Assembly: GCF_016902445.1 (NCBI RefSeq)
Contig: NZ_JACSNX010000001.1
Location: 372,001 to 436,000, forward strand
Length of the DNA: 64,000 nt
Direction of reading: 5' to 3'
Origin: Oscillibacter valericigenes
GTDB taxonomy: Bacteria > Bacillota > Clostridia > Oscillospirales > Oscillospiraceae
Positions 33,273 to 42,300 of the stretch are shown here, piece after piece. How positions within the stretch are numbered: position 1 is the first letter of the stretch; each line of letters begins with the position of its first letter. A program made the position numbers and the translations under genes. The notes beneath the pieces were generated by a model that searched no databases, was not told the DNA's origin, and saw only the letters and a list, made by a program, of their open reading frames with translations.

Positions 33273-34337
33273 TCATTCGTTTTTCTTTGGTTTCGGTGGT
33301 CCGCGATAAGACCCTTCTGCCAGCTTGCACTTACCCCAGTCTAAAGAGCTATAGAAGATTAAGGGAACTGGGCGGGCAAAAAAAGAATCATGCGGTATCC
33401 GAAACACCTGTATTTGCAAGGCTTGTGCCCCGACCAGGATCGCTTTTTCACTTGGGACGCCAAGCTGGACATCCACCTGGATCTGCCCATTCCCATCAAA
33501 CTGACTCGCTGCCTTGGCGATGCCGAGAATTTCTCCTATGCGCTTGAGCTGTAACTCCTCACAGTCTTCGCCGTAAATCATTTCGCGGTAGCGGCACGGA
33601 GAGAGAACTGAACCGCGTGAACTGGAGAAGCTCACGCGGCTGATGATGCCGGCGTCTTCAATTTTGAGAATAAACCTTCCAACGCGGGACTTCGACCAGC
33701 CCCAGCGGTGGGCGAGGTAACTATATGAAAGTAGTGGCATCCCCTTCATATCCGCATAATAGACCACAGGCATATACTCTGAACCTTTGACTGTCTGATC
33801 GTTCAAGATCGTATGGAGCCAAAGATCCATGATGGCATCCAGTTCACTGAATTGGACCTTGCCCCTTGACCGGCTCGCACGAATCAACTGCCGGCCGACG
33901 GGCAGTGGAAAAAAGAAGAACCCGGAGCTCTTATAGCTGTAGTAGTTGTACTCCAGGTGGACACAGTGCCGTTTCCAATCTCGTATGGAAAAGCGGATCA
34001 GCTCCTTTTCTTCATCCAAGATCTCAAACTCTAGGAAGCCGGCATCTTGAAAATAGGCCATGAGTTCCCTCGCCTGGGCCTTGTGATGCACACGCAGGAT
34101 GCGTGGGAGCGCAGACACCTTGCAGATCCATTGTCCCGGGCCTTCCATGTACTTCTGGTCACCGATCTGCCGCACGTTTGATCTGAAGCACGCATATGAG
34201 TACAGAGCCATGAGGCTGAATAGATGCAGCGTTCCTTCATTTTGAAAGTCCTTGTGGTCGTTGAAATATCGGAACCATTGTTTCTGGACGCGAGATTTCG
34301 GAAATCGGACAAGTTGGCATTTCTGCGTACAGGCCAT
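33273..34337 (-). CDS. Winged-helix protein of the element core, replication- or transfer-control-like (354 aa)
   Basis: Start ATG 34337 has GGAGGT seven bases upstream; the GTG at 34346 overlaps it. A Cys-bearing N-terminus (MACTQKCQLVRFPK) and two helix-turn-helix stretches are visible: LMALYSYACF with RNQ-like residues near 50-70 and YSYLAHRWGWSKSRVGRFILKIEDAGII at about 200-225, a classic winged helix. The C-terminus is basic. It resembles ICE replication or transcription regulators, though no initiator motif is seen. It is transcribed with the ArpU-like gene 15 bases downstream. Confidence 0.6.
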   Translation of the reverse strand: MACTQKCQLVRFPKSRVQKQWFRYFNDHKDFQNEGTLHLFSLMALYSYACFRSNVRQIGDQKYMEGPGQWICKVSALPRILRVHHKAQARELMAYFQDAGFLEFEILDEEKELIRFSIRDWKRHCVHLEYNYYSYKSSGFFFFPLPVGRQLIRASRSRGKVQFSELDAIMDLWLHTILNDQTVKGSEYMPVVYYADMKGMPLLSYSYLAHRWGWSKSRVGRFILKIEDAGIISRVSFSSSRGSVLSPCRYREMIYGEDCEELQLKRIGEILGIAKAASQFDGNGQIQVDVQLGVPSEKAILVGAQALQIQVFRIPHDSFFARPVPLIFYSSLDWGKCKLAEGSYRGPPKPKKNE

Positions 34338-34792
34338 CCTGCACACCTCCTTTCAAGAATTTAGATAGAATCGATCCCAAGTTCCCTGGTCAAAGGATGC
34401 GCAGGCATTTCAGCCTATACCCATTCTTGTGGGCTATCCGTCCCCCGGTGTGTGGCCTGGCCGGACGAGCGTACCATTATTTTCCCATGCCGTCTTCGCT
34501 GTGGGCTTGTCCTCGGCCCTTAACACCTCGCTACGGTGGCTCGAACATGGTGATGTCTTGAGATCGTATGAAATTATCAAGGTACAAGGTGCTGGGGAGT
34601 AGTTGAGAGATACAGTTGGGGAGGATTAAAAACCCCCGTAATTTGCCTCTCATAATGCATGGAGAAAAGAGGGGGGGCATATTGCCCCCCCATTTACAAA
34701 AAACTTTTTGATTTTTACTATGCAAAAAAAGCCCCCCATTTCTCCCTCCGTTATGAAGGCAAAATTGCCGGACTAACAAAGGGGGTATTTGT
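34338..34792. other. 455-base non-coding stretch between divergent genes near the right end
   Basis: It separates the minus-strand regulators from the plus-strand recombinase unit. A GC-rich part (34390-34540) holds short complementary segments, and an AT-rich part (34680-34740) lies before the small plus-strand gene. A perfect 9-bp hairpin with seven G:C pairs lies at 34671-34691. Promoters for both directions should lie here, but I could not identify a confident one. No gene is visible. Confidence 0.4.
34671..34691. other. G/C-run hairpin upstream of the recombinase unit
   Basis: Stem gggggggca/tgccccccc with a three-base loop (tat). There is no T tract on the plus strand; the minus strand has a short TCTTTTC. 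It could be a weak minus-strand terminator or a barrier to read-through between the divergent units. Confidence 0.45.
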
Positions 34793-35008
34793 ATGAAACA
34801 AACGCCATTAAAAGGCATGAAAAAAACGCCAGCAGCAAACAATAATGCTGGAGGCGAAACAATGCAAGAAACGGAATTCAAAATTGGTGAAGTCACGTAT
34901 GAAGTTACCCGTGTGTTCAGCGGGGAGAAATCTATGGGTGAGTTGATTGCCGACCGTTTAGTGGAATCCTATTCAGAAAATCCTACCTTTGACGAAGGCC
35001 ACACTTGA
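34793..35008 (+). CDS. Small protein before the integrase (71 aa)
   Basis: ATG 34793 with GGGGG 7 bases upstream. The sequence starts MKQTPLKGMKKTPAA, basic, then an acidic C-terminal part (IADRLVESYSENPTFDEG). Genes of this size commonly precede large serine recombinases in Clostridia elements. Its role is unknown; it might be a recombination directionality or control factor, though that is a guess. The stop lies 46 bases before the recombinase start. Confidence 0.65.
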   Translation: MKQTPLKGMKKTPAANNNAGGETMQETEFKIGEVTYEVTRVFSGEKSMGELIADRLVESYSENPTFDEGHT

Positions 35009-35054
35009 AGCGTATAATGGGTTTCAGTGGGTCGGTTCGTCGGAGGAGGCGAAA

Positions 35055-36809
35055 ATGAGAACCGACGTTTTTAACTTGGCATTTGCATATCTGCGACTCT
35101 CAGATGACGAAAAGGAAGGCAAATCTGAATCCGCAAGTATCTCCAATCAGCGCATGATGATCCAAAAATACTGTGAGCAGCATGGAATCATACTGGTTGA
35201 CGAGTTTGTGGACGATGGTTGGTCTGGTGGAAATTTTGACCGTCCTGCATTCCAGAGGATGCTTCAACAGCTGAAACTTGGAAAAGCCAACATGGTCATC
35301 ACCAAGGACCTAAGCCGGCTCGGGCGTGATATGCGGGAGTCCAGTTACTATGCCGAGCAGTATTTCCCAGAGCACGGGATACGCTATCTCACGATTTCGG
35401 ACAATTTCGATACCGAGAATGAGAACATTATGGCCCCCTTCCTGTTTGCCATGAACGAGGTCTACCTGCGGGATGGCTCCCGGAAGGTGAAAGATGTGCT
35501 CCGTAGCAAACGAGAGCACGGTCAGTACTGCGCTTGTCCGCCCTATGGGTACCGTAAAGACACGAATGACAACAATAAGCTGGTTCCTGATGAAAGCACA
35601 GCTCCGGTCGTTCAGCGCATATTTGATCAGGCTGCCAATCACGGCGATTCAGCGAGAAAGATTGCTTCAGATCTGAATGCTGATGGAGTTATTCCGCCGT
35701 TGAAGTATCGCGTTATGTACCGCGATAAGTTCACTCCAAAGGGTGCTGCACGAGCAAGCGATTTATGGAATTACACTACCGTCAAGCGTATCCTAAAAAG
35801 CAAGGTGTATCTTGGCCATACTATCCTTGGGAAAAGCCGCAAGGTAAGCTTGAAATCGAAGAAGAAGGTGCCTGTTCCCAAGGACGATTGGGCGGTGACG
35901 ATGAACACACATCCACCCTTGGTTTCAGTGGAAACTTACGAAAAAGCCCAAAGAAACCTTGGCCGAGGTGCAAAGAACTATCTGCAGTATGAGCATGTGC
36001 GCAAGAGTATTTTCGGTGGAATCGCTGTATGTGCGAAGTGTGGTTACTCACTCTGTTCCAGTGGTACGGTGTATAAGGGGGAGCGAGAAAAATATTGGTT
36101 TCTTTCATGCACCCACCAACGTCAAGATATTGCCAACCCATGTTCAGGAGTTCGCATAAGGTACGCCGATCTCGTGGAGATCGTTAAGCGAGATCTCAAC
36201 GAGCTTCTGAATATGACTGACGAAGGAATCGATGAGTTAGTAAAAGCTGCACTGGAGAGCTCTGGAAACGCTGATATGCTTAAAGCAAAGAAAGCGCAGT
36301 TGCAGGCGGCGGAGGCGAGGCTGCTGACCATAGATAAGATGGTAGGAAAGCTTTATGCCGACAACGCTGAAGGCCGTATTGATGATGATAGACTTCGCCG
36401 AATGGTTTCGGATTTGGAAAAAGAGTCTGTTACTTTGAAATCGACTATTGCGCAGCTCAACCATTTGACCAAGCCGGATGCGATTAAGAAAGACTATGAG
36501 CGTTTCTTTGATATGGCCAAGCAGTATACGCACATCGAAGAGCTCACTCGGGACACGCTATTGACTTTCGTTGATCGAATCGAGATTGGTCCCAAAATTC
36601 TCCCTGATGGAACTTCAAAAGTCACTCATCGAAATCAGCCTTACCGGCAGAGTGTTCGCATCTTTTACCGCTTTATTGGTGAGGTCAAGAGAGAGGCAAC
36701 CCGTGATTTACCCATTGGAGCAACTGGAGCCGCTCCCAGCACACAGGTGGGTGTCTCCATCTTAAACGGCACCGAAGTTGTTGATGGCGCACAAAACCAC
36801 GCTTCGTGA
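35055..36809 (+). CDS. Large serine recombinase (integrase of the ICE)
   Basis: 584 residues from ATG 35055 (GGAGGAGG 5 bases upstream, chosen over the TTG at 34989). Domains in order: resolvase catalytic domain at about 5-150 with the nucleophilic Ser in AYLRLSDDE and KDLSRLGRDMRE; recombinase domain at about 165-290 (YGYRKD, then TVKRILKSKVYLGHTILG); zinc beta-ribbon at about 320-380 (CAKCGYSLCSSG, then SCTHQRQDIANPC); a coiled-coil stretch at about 385-470 and a C-terminal tail. It integrates and excises the element. It lies at the right border, with the attachment site about 50 bases downstream. Confidence 0.95.
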   Translation: MRTDVFNLAFAYLRLSDDEKEGKSESASISNQRMMIQKYCEQHGIILVDEFVDDGWSGGNFDRPAFQRMLQQLKLGKANMVITKDLSRLGRDMRESSYYAEQYFPEHGIRYLTISDNFDTENENIMAPFLFAMNEVYLRDGSRKVKDVLRSKREHGQYCACPPYGYRKDTNDNNKLVPDESTAPVVQRIFDQAANHGDSARKIASDLNADGVIPPLKYRVMYRDKFTPKGAARASDLWNYTTVKRILKSKVYLGHTILGKSRKVSLKSKKKVPVPKDDWAVTMNTHPPLVSVETYEKAQRNLGRGAKNYLQYEHVRKSIFGGIAVCAKCGYSLCSSGTVYKGEREKYWFLSCTHQRQDIANPCSGVRIRYADLVEIVKRDLNELLNMTDEGIDELVKAALESSGNADMLKAKKAQLQAAEARLLTIDKMVGKLYADNAEGRIDDDRLRRMVSDLEKESVTLKSTIAQLNHLTKPDAIKKDYERFFDMAKQYTHIEELTRDTLLTFVDRIEIGPKILPDGTSKVTHRNQPYRQSVRIFYRFIGEVKREATRDLPIGATGAAPSTQVGVSILNGTEVVDGAQNHAS

Positions 36810-36866
36810 ATTGTGCATTATGCAGACGATTTTGGCTGTTAATAAGGAGAAAGAACATCAAGGGAG
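36810..36866. other. Probable right attachment site (attR) region
   Basis: A 57-base stretch between the recombinase stop and the point at which SASP coding similarity begins. The crossover core should lie near 36855-36870, where the reading frame shifts from element sequence to ...EVGVNLKQGYNG. The exact core dinucleotide cannot be read without the empty site. Confidence 0.55.
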
Positions 36867-36980
36867 GTGGGCGTCAACCTGAAGCAGGGCTACAACGGCG
36901 ACCTGTCCTCCCGCGAGGCCGGCTCCGTCGGCGGCCAGATGGTCAAGAAGATGATCGAGTCCTACGAGAAGAACCTGTAA
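36864..36980 (+). pseudogene. 3' fragment of an alpha/beta-type small acid-soluble spore protein gene
   Basis: 38 codons ending at TAA 36978-36980. The frame reads EVGVNLKQGYNGDLSSREA, then GSVGGQMVKKMIESYEKNL, which matches the C-terminal DNA-binding part of Clostridia SASPs (G-Y-N-G-x-L-T/S-S-R-x-x-G-S-V-G-G-x-M-V-K-K-M-I). The N-terminal half (usually about 30 residues) is missing; a stop in frame lies at 36843. Insertion of the ICE therefore seems to have split this spore gene, with the 5' half expected at the left end of the element. SASPs coat spore DNA. Confidence 0.85.
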
Positions 36981-36996
36981 CTTCCCACTGGAGATA

Positions 36997-37030
36997 CAGC
37001 AGCGGCCCGGCAAATGCCGGGCCGCTGCTG
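36997..37030. terminator. Bidirectional terminator between SASP fragment and VWA gene
   Basis: A perfect 16-bp stem (starting cagcagcggcccggca) with a two-base centre lies after the SASP stop and before the convergent VWA gene. The sequence from 37000 to 37048 is nearly identical (45 of 49) to 39301-39349. Confidence 0.75.
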
Positions 37031-37073
37031 TTCGTATTCCGGTGCTGCACTTCTTCCGGCCACAGCCAACAGT

Positions 37074-38267
37074 TCATTTGACCATCAGGCGGTGCATCCC
37101 GCTCTCCAGCCCCTCCACAGAGAGCGGATACATGGGAAAGAGCTTTGCCAGATGCACATGGGTCTGCCCCCAAAAGCCTGCGTAGGCGGGAAGCGGCTCC
37201 GGATTCAGCCAGATCAGATAGGGGAAGTGCGCCCGGATCCGCTGCAGCCACTCCAGCCCGGAAGGCATGGGGACCCTTCTCTTCCAGTCGTACTGCTGTG
37301 ACAGCAGTTCTCCCGGATTCATGGCCGCATCTCCCACAACGATCACTTTATAGACTCCGTCGAAGTTTTTCAGAAGCCACTCCGTCTCGACCCTGTCCTC
37401 CTGCCGCATCCGGGGATGGCGGTAGACGGACTCATAGATGCAGTTGTGGAAGTAGTAGGTATGCAGCTCCTGAAAGGTGTTGGACTTGGTGGCAGCCTGG
37501 AACAGGGTGCTGCAGAGGTCAGAGTAGTAGTCCATCGATCCGCCGCTGTCGATCAGAAGCAGGACCTTGACGGCGTTTCTCCTGGGATTCCTGTAGCGGA
37601 TCTTCAGCAGTCCCGCCCGGTCGCAGGTGTCGCGGATCGTCCCCTCCACATCCAGCACCTTTTCCGCATCGCTGATCTGTGCGGAAAACTGCCGCAGTAG
37701 GCGGAAGGCCATCTGGAACTGGCGGGTGTCCAGGGTGGCATCCTTGCGGAAGTCCCGGAACCTGCGCTCTCCCGCCACCGCCAGCGCCGCCCGGCGCCGG
37801 CTCTCGCCGCCCACCCGGAGGCTGTTGGGCCGCCATCCGGAATTTCCGAAGACGGAGCTGCCCTGGGTCCCGATCCAGTAATTGCCGCCGTTGTGTTCCT
37901 CGGTCTGTTCCCGGAGGCGCTCTTCCAGCATCTGCAGGATCTCCTCCAGGGTCTTGTCCTCTCCGCGGCGGCGCCTCAGCTCCTCCAGGGTGCGCCGGAG
38001 GTCCTCCGTCGGGTGATCGAGCCAGTCCATCAGTTCCCGGGGCAGCTCTCCCTCCCAAGGCACATCCCGGAAGAACTCCAGAAACACCTGGTCGAAGCGG
38101 TCATATTCCGACTCACTGTGCAGCAGCACCGCCCGGCAGAGCTGGTAAAATCCCGTGAGCGTGGAGCGATGCAGCCCCTTCTCCATGCCCTCCAGCAGCG
38201 TCAGCCACTCGTTGAGGGAGACGTCCAGGCCTCGCTGGCGAAGCAGGTAAAAAAATGAAGCGAACAT
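37074..38267 (-). CDS. VWA-domain protein, CoxE-like
   Basis: 397 residues. The N-terminal two-thirds are helical and charged (for example LRRTLEELRRRRGEDKTLEEIL). The VWA metal-ion site is seen as LLIDSGGSMD (D-x-G-x-S motif) at about residue 238, with VIVVGDAAMN later in the domain. CoxE-like VWA proteins pair with a MoxR AAA+ ATPase and help insert metals or remodel partner proteins. Here the MoxR gene lies upstream with a 4-base gap, confirming the pair. It ends at a shared terminator with the SASP fragment. Its target is unknown; no carbon-monoxide dehydrogenase genes are near. Confidence 0.87.
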   Translation of the reverse strand: MFASFFYLLRQRGLDVSLNEWLTLLEGMEKGLHRSTLTGFYQLCRAVLLHSESEYDRFDQVFLEFFRDVPWEGELPRELMDWLDHPTEDLRRTLEELRRRRGEDKTLEEILQMLEERLREQTEEHNGGNYWIGTQGSSVFGNSGWRPNSLRVGGESRRRAALAVAGERRFRDFRKDATLDTRQFQMAFRLLRQFSAQISDAEKVLDVEGTIRDTCDRAGLLKIRYRNPRRNAVKVLLLIDSGGSMDYYSDLCSTLFQAATKSNTFQELHTYYFHNCIYESVYRHPRMRQEDRVETEWLLKNFDGVYKVIVVGDAAMNPGELLSQQYDWKRRVPMPSGLEWLQRIRAHFPYLIWLNPEPLPAYAGFWGQTHVHLAKLFPMYPLSVEGLESGMHRLMVK

Positions 38268-38271
38268 GATC

Positions 38272-39084
38272 TCACCGCTGATTTCTGGCCAGGGTCCGCA
38301 GATCCTTGTCCTTTTTCAGAAGCACTCCGGCGTAAGGGATCTTCTCCGTGATCCGCTGCGGGTCCACGCCCCCGGCCGCCAGGGCCCGCAGCCAGTCCAC
38401 CAGCTCGGAGGTGCTGGGCTTCTTCTCAATGTCCCGCAGGCCCCGCAGCCAGTAGAAGGCCTCCAGGGCCTGCTCCACCAGCGCTTCCTCGATATCCGGG
38501 AGATGGACCCGCACGATCCGCTCCATCTGTTCCCGATCCGGGAATTCGATGTAGTGGAAGACACAGCGGCGCAGGAAGGCGTCCGGCAGCTCCTTTTCCG
38601 CATTTGACGTGATGATGACGATGGGCCGCTGCCTGGCCCGCACCGTCTCCCGGGTCTCCGGGATGTAGAATTCCATCTGGTCCAGCTCCCAGAGAAGGTC
38701 GTTGGGGAACTCCAGGTCCGCCTTGTCGATCTCGTCGATCAGCAAAACCACCTGTTCTTCGGCGGCAAACGCCTCCCCCAGCTTCCCCAGCTTGATATAC
38801 CGGCTGATGTCATCCACCCCGTGGCCGCCGAACTGGCTGTCGTACAGCCTCTGGACCACGTCGTACACATACAGGCCGTCCTGGGCCTTGGTGGTGGATT
38901 TCACATTCCAGATGATCAGCCGCTTGCCCAGAGCGTCCGCCACCGCCTGGGCCAGCATGGTCTTTCCGGTGCCAGGTTCTCCCTTCACCAGAAGGGGCTT
39001 TTGCAGGGTGATGGCAATGTTGACGGCATTCATCAGCTCCGCGGAGGCCACATATTCGTTTCCTCCGGTAAATCTCTGCTCCAT
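38272..39084 (-). CDS. MoxR-type AAA+ ATPase
   Basis: 270 residues from ATG 39084 (AAGGAG seven bases upstream). Walker A GEPGTGKT at about 35-42, Walker B VVLLIDEIDKAD at about 104-115, sensor 1 PIVIITSNAEKELPDAF and the arginine finger in FLRRCVFHYIEFPD. This is the full MoxR layout and length. It forms an operon with the downstream VWA gene, and both act together as a chaperone-like complex. An upstream in-frame extension exists but is GC-rich random-looking sequence with no ribosome site. Confidence 0.92.
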   Translation of the reverse strand: MEQRFTGGNEYVASAELMNAVNIAITLQKPLLVKGEPGTGKTMLAQAVADALGKRLIIWNVKSTTKAQDGLYVYDVVQRLYDSQFGGHGVDDISRYIKLGKLGEAFAAEEQVVLLIDEIDKADLEFPNDLLWELDQMEFYIPETRETVRARQRPIVIITSNAEKELPDAFLRRCVFHYIEFPDREQMERIVRVHLPDIEEALVEQALEAFYWLRGLRDIEKKPSTSELVDWLRALAAGGVDPQRITEKIPYAGVLLKKDKDLRTLARNQR

Positions 39085-39300
39085 ATGAAACTCCTTTTTC
39101 AGTATTTTCTTTTCCGGGCCGGGGCCCGCCTGCAGCCGGCCGGGACGTCTCCGCCTTGTCCGGCGGTGTCTGCCGATCGGCTCTGCGCCTCCTCCGGCCC
39201 GTGTCCCGGCCCTCTGGGGCTCCGGCGGCCCCCAGCAGCAGGATACCACAGCCTGTCGCTCTTTTCCATCGGGATCGGCGGGACGCCGCCGGAAGCAGGA

Positions 39301-39328
39301 CAGCGGCCCGGCAGATGCCGGGCCGCTG
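39301..39328 (-). terminator. Terminator after the penicillin-binding protein gene
   Basis: A perfect 13-bp stem (cagcggcccggca/tgccgggccgctg) with a two-base centre lies directly after the PBP stop on the minus strand. It belongs to the same 49-bp repeat as the terminator at 36997-37030. Confidence 0.7.
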
Positions 39329-39332
39329 CTGC

Positions 39333-41996
39333 TCATGTTCCGGTGCTGCTGTCCCAGAAGCCGCTCCACCAGTCCTCGCCGGCGTCTCCGAAGCCGCCGG
39401 TGGGATCCGTAGGATCCGGCTCCGTAGGCTCCTCTCCGCCGCCGGAGGGATCCTCCCCCGACGTGCCCGGATCTGTGGAGGTGCCCGGGTCATTGGGATC
39501 CGGAGGCTGCCAGTTGGGATCACTGGGATCCAGTCCGGCGTTGGGGTCATCCGGGTCCGTGGTCGTGGCCGAAGTATGGACGGGACAGCCGCCGGGGCTG
39601 GTCTCCGTGGGGGCGACCGCCTCCTCCAGCGTGCTGATCAGGTAGGCGTCGTCCGAGGCGGTGATGCTCTCGCCGTAGTCCTCCCGCACGTAATCCAGAT
39701 AACCCTGCTGGACGATGGACTCCGCCGGGCAGAACTCCCCTGCCAGACAGTTGCCCTCGGTGCAGATGTCCACCATCTTGTGGAGCGTGCACTCGCCCTG
39801 GGGTTCCGTACCGCTGGCTACCGTATATCTGACGGCCCGGTCTCCTCTTGGGTCAGCATGGCAGGCTTCCGTACACGGCAGGCCGCTGTCGGCGCAGACC
39901 GTGACGGTGGTCAGGCCGCTGCTGGGCTTGCTGAAGGACTTGTCCGGCAGGTCGGCGTGGACCTTCTCCATCACCTGCCGCCACAGGGAGGCCGCCGGGT
40001 TCACGGAGTAGCTGATCCGCTCGTTCTTGGCATAGCCCACCCAGACGGCCGCGCAGTAATAGGGGGTGTAGCCGGTGAAATACCGGTCGTAGTTGTCGTT
40101 GGTGGTACCGGTCTTGCCGGCGATGTGCATGCCGCTGAAGCGGGCGCCGCCGCCGGTGCCGCCGTACTCGTTGACCGCCCGGTACAGCATGTTCGTCATC
40201 AGATAGGCGGTGGTCTCCTTCATGGCCACATGCTGCTCCGTCTCCTTTTCCAGGATCACGGTGGTGTTGTCGTTGGCCAGAACCTTGACATAGGTCTTGG
40301 GTTCGTTATAGACGCCGTTGTTGGCAAAGGCCGCATAGGCCGCCGCCATGTCCACGGTGCTGAGACCGTAGGTCAATCCGCCCAGACCCAGGGGGCTGAC
40401 ATTCATGTCCTCCGCCGCCAGGGGCAGGTTCAGGTTCTCCGTGGCAAAGCGGAACGCCTCCGTAACGCCCACCTTCTCCAGGGTCTGCACGGCGATGGTG
40501 TTGATGGACGCCTTGACGCCGTTGCTCACCGAGGTCCAGCCCGTATAGGTGTTGGGAGAGTTCTTGGGCCACGGGCTACCGTTCAGCAGCTGGACCGGGT
40601 AGTTGTCAAAGGTAGTGGCCGGAGACACCACGCCGGCGTCCAGTGCCGGGGCATAGGCCGTCAGCGGCTTGATGGAGGAGCCGGGCTGCTGGATATCCGT
40701 GGCATAGTTCCACAGCCGGTTCCCCTCCTTGGCCCCCATGTCGCCCACCATGGCCACGATGTTGCCGGTGGAGGGCTCGATGATGGTGATGCCGGAGTGG
40801 ATCAGCTGGCCGTTGGCGGAGGTCAGGTTGTTCAGGCTCCCCCGGTCCTCGTAGACGGACTCGGCGATCTCCTGGATCTCCGGGTCCAGGGTGGTGTAGA
40901 TGTTGTAGCCGCTGTTGTAGATGCGGATCCGGGCCTCTTCCGTGGTGATGCCGTACAGCTCCGCCAGGTCCGCGGACACGTCGTCCAGCACCTGGTCCAC
41001 AAACCAGGAGTTGATGTTGGTGCCGCCGGTGGCCTCCGTCACGATGTCCGTGGCAGAGGTGGTGCCGTCGGTGAAGTGGAGCTCCTCCGCCTTGGCGGCC
41101 TCCGCCTCCTCCGGCGTCAGGTAGTCCAGACCGGTGACGCCCACCTCCGCATTGCCGCCGGCCATCCGGTCCAGGATCAGCTCCTGGCGCATCTTGTTGG
41201 CCTCCCGGGGCGTTGTGGTGGTGCCGTCCTCCCGGGTGATGGTGATGGTGGACATGGGACCGTACATGGAGGGGTTGTTGGTGATGGCGATGAGGCATGC
41301 GCACTCCGCCACGTCCAGCTCCGACACATCCTTGCCGAAGTAGAACTCCGCGGCGGTCTGCACGCCGTAGCAGCCCTGGCCCAGATAGATGGTGTTCAGG
41401 TACATCTCCAGGATCTCCCACTTGGTGTAGTTCTTCTCGAACTCCAGCGCCCGGAAGATCTCCCGCACCTTGCGGTTGATGGTGTTGCCATCGTCGCCGG
41501 TCATGTTCTTCAGCACCTGCTGGGTCAGGGTGGAACCGCCGAAGGTGGCCCGGCTGCCGGTGAAGAAGTTCAGCGTCGCCGAGGCGGTTCGGGTCCAGTC
41601 CACGCCGTTGTGCTCAAAGAACCGGTGGTCCTCGATGGCCACGGCCGCCTGCCACAGGGCGTCCGGCATCTCATCAAAGTCCACCCAGATCCGGTTCTCA
41701 TCGCCGTAGACCGTCTGGTACTCCACCCACTCTCCGGAGTCCTTGTCCTGATAATAGATGATGGAGCTGAGATTCATGGTGTAGTCATCGGCGTTGATGT
41801 CCAGCGTGGGCGCCAGCGTCGTCCTGACGTACATCATAAAGATCCCGGCGAGCATCGCAGTCGTGCAGATGCCCACCAGCAGGACCGTCCCCAGAATAAA
41901 GGCGACTTTATGTCCTGTGCGTTTGGTGCTTTTCCGCTGTTGGGGTTCCCGACGGGGGACCATCTCATGGCCGCCGGTCCGTCTGTTATGTTCCAA
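39333..41996 (-). CDS. Class A penicillin-binding protein (PBP1A type)
   Basis: 887 residues from a TTG start at 41996, chosen because AAGGAGGTG lies 7 bases before it and no ATG has such a site; an unneeded 54-codon extension exists upstream. A basic cytoplasmic N-terminus precedes one membrane helix (VAFILGTVLLVGICTTAML, about 27-48). Glycosyltransferase 51 domain: EDHRFFEHNGVDW, then GGSTLTQQVLKN. Transpeptidase domain: catalytic SSIK in QPGSSIKPLT, then SVSNG and KTGTTNDNYDRYFTGY. The C-terminus is Pro/Asp/Gly-rich (for example GTSTDPGTSGEDPSGGG), a long spacer. It builds and cross-links peptidoglycan. Confidence 0.95.
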   Translation of the reverse strand: MEHNRRTGGHEMVPRREPQQRKSTKRTGHKVAFILGTVLLVGICTTAMLAGIFMMYVRTTLAPTLDINADDYTMNLSSIIYYQDKDSGEWVEYQTVYGDENRIWVDFDEMPDALWQAAVAIEDHRFFEHNGVDWTRTASATLNFFTGSRATFGGSTLTQQVLKNMTGDDGNTINRKVREIFRALEFEKNYTKWEILEMYLNTIYLGQGCYGVQTAAEFYFGKDVSELDVAECACLIAITNNPSMYGPMSTITITREDGTTTTPREANKMRQELILDRMAGGNAEVGVTGLDYLTPEEAEAAKAEELHFTDGTTSATDIVTEATGGTNINSWFVDQVLDDVSADLAELYGITTEEARIRIYNSGYNIYTTLDPEIQEIAESVYEDRGSLNNLTSANGQLIHSGITIIEPSTGNIVAMVGDMGAKEGNRLWNYATDIQQPGSSIKPLTAYAPALDAGVVSPATTFDNYPVQLLNGSPWPKNSPNTYTGWTSVSNGVKASINTIAVQTLEKVGVTEAFRFATENLNLPLAAEDMNVSPLGLGGLTYGLSTVDMAAAYAAFANNGVYNEPKTYVKVLANDNTTVILEKETEQHVAMKETTAYLMTNMLYRAVNEYGGTGGGARFSGMHIAGKTGTTNDNYDRYFTGYTPYYCAAVWVGYAKNERISYSVNPAASLWRQVMEKVHADLPDKSFSKPSSGLTTVTVCADSGLPCTEACHADPRGDRAVRYTVASGTEPQGECTLHKMVDICTEGNCLAGEFCPAESIVQQGYLDYVREDYGESITASDDAYLISTLEEAVAPTETSPGGCPVHTSATTTDPDDPNAGLDPSDPNWQPPDPNDPGTSTDPGTSGEDPSGGGEEPTEPDPTDPTGGFGDAGEDWWSGFWDSSTGT

Positions 41997-42086
41997 TGCA
42001 GAGCACCTCCTTTTTTCGAAATTGGATTTGCTGCTGAAAGCAGTCACCGCGCCGCATGCCGCGGGCGCGAAGGCGCAGAGTCCTCC

Positions 42087-42118
42087 ATAATATGTTCTAT
42101 TGTACCATCCCTTGTCAA
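42087..42118 (-). promoter_or_regulatory. Possible promoter of the PBP gene
   Basis: A consensus TTGACA on the minus strand (42118-42113) is followed by TATTAT after 20 bases, which is longer than the ideal 17. It lies about 90 bases before the PBP start. The -35 is strong but the -10 assignment is uncertain. Confidence 0.35.
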
Positions 42119-42300
42119 TATTGAAAATGTCGTATTTTGAAGAAAAAAAGTTCCCCATCTACATGTTTTTTTTGTTTTCCGGGCAGGATAAGGTCATTCC
42201 CTGAGCCGAGTTTTTCAGATTTCCAAAACTTCGCCCCCTTGCAATCTTCCGGAAAGTCGGTTACAATACGCATATACGCAGCCACAAAGGAGGATTCCCT

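Noticed and set aside
28197..35008. A known defence or antibiotic-resistance gene as ICE cargo
   Set aside because: No resistance or classic defence family could be recognised; WYL and Lar-like genes alone are not evidence for a defence system.
1..36809. Relaxase gene and oriT of the element
   Set aside because: I looked for a MobA/TraI-type relaxase (three-His motif) in all minus- and plus-strand genes and found none; it is probably left of the window. I do not assign an oriT.
39156..42140. A 994-codon plus-strand frame opposite the penicillin-binding protein
   Set aside because: Low-complexity Gly/Val/His-rich product typical of antisense frames; the PBP on the minus strand has clear motifs.
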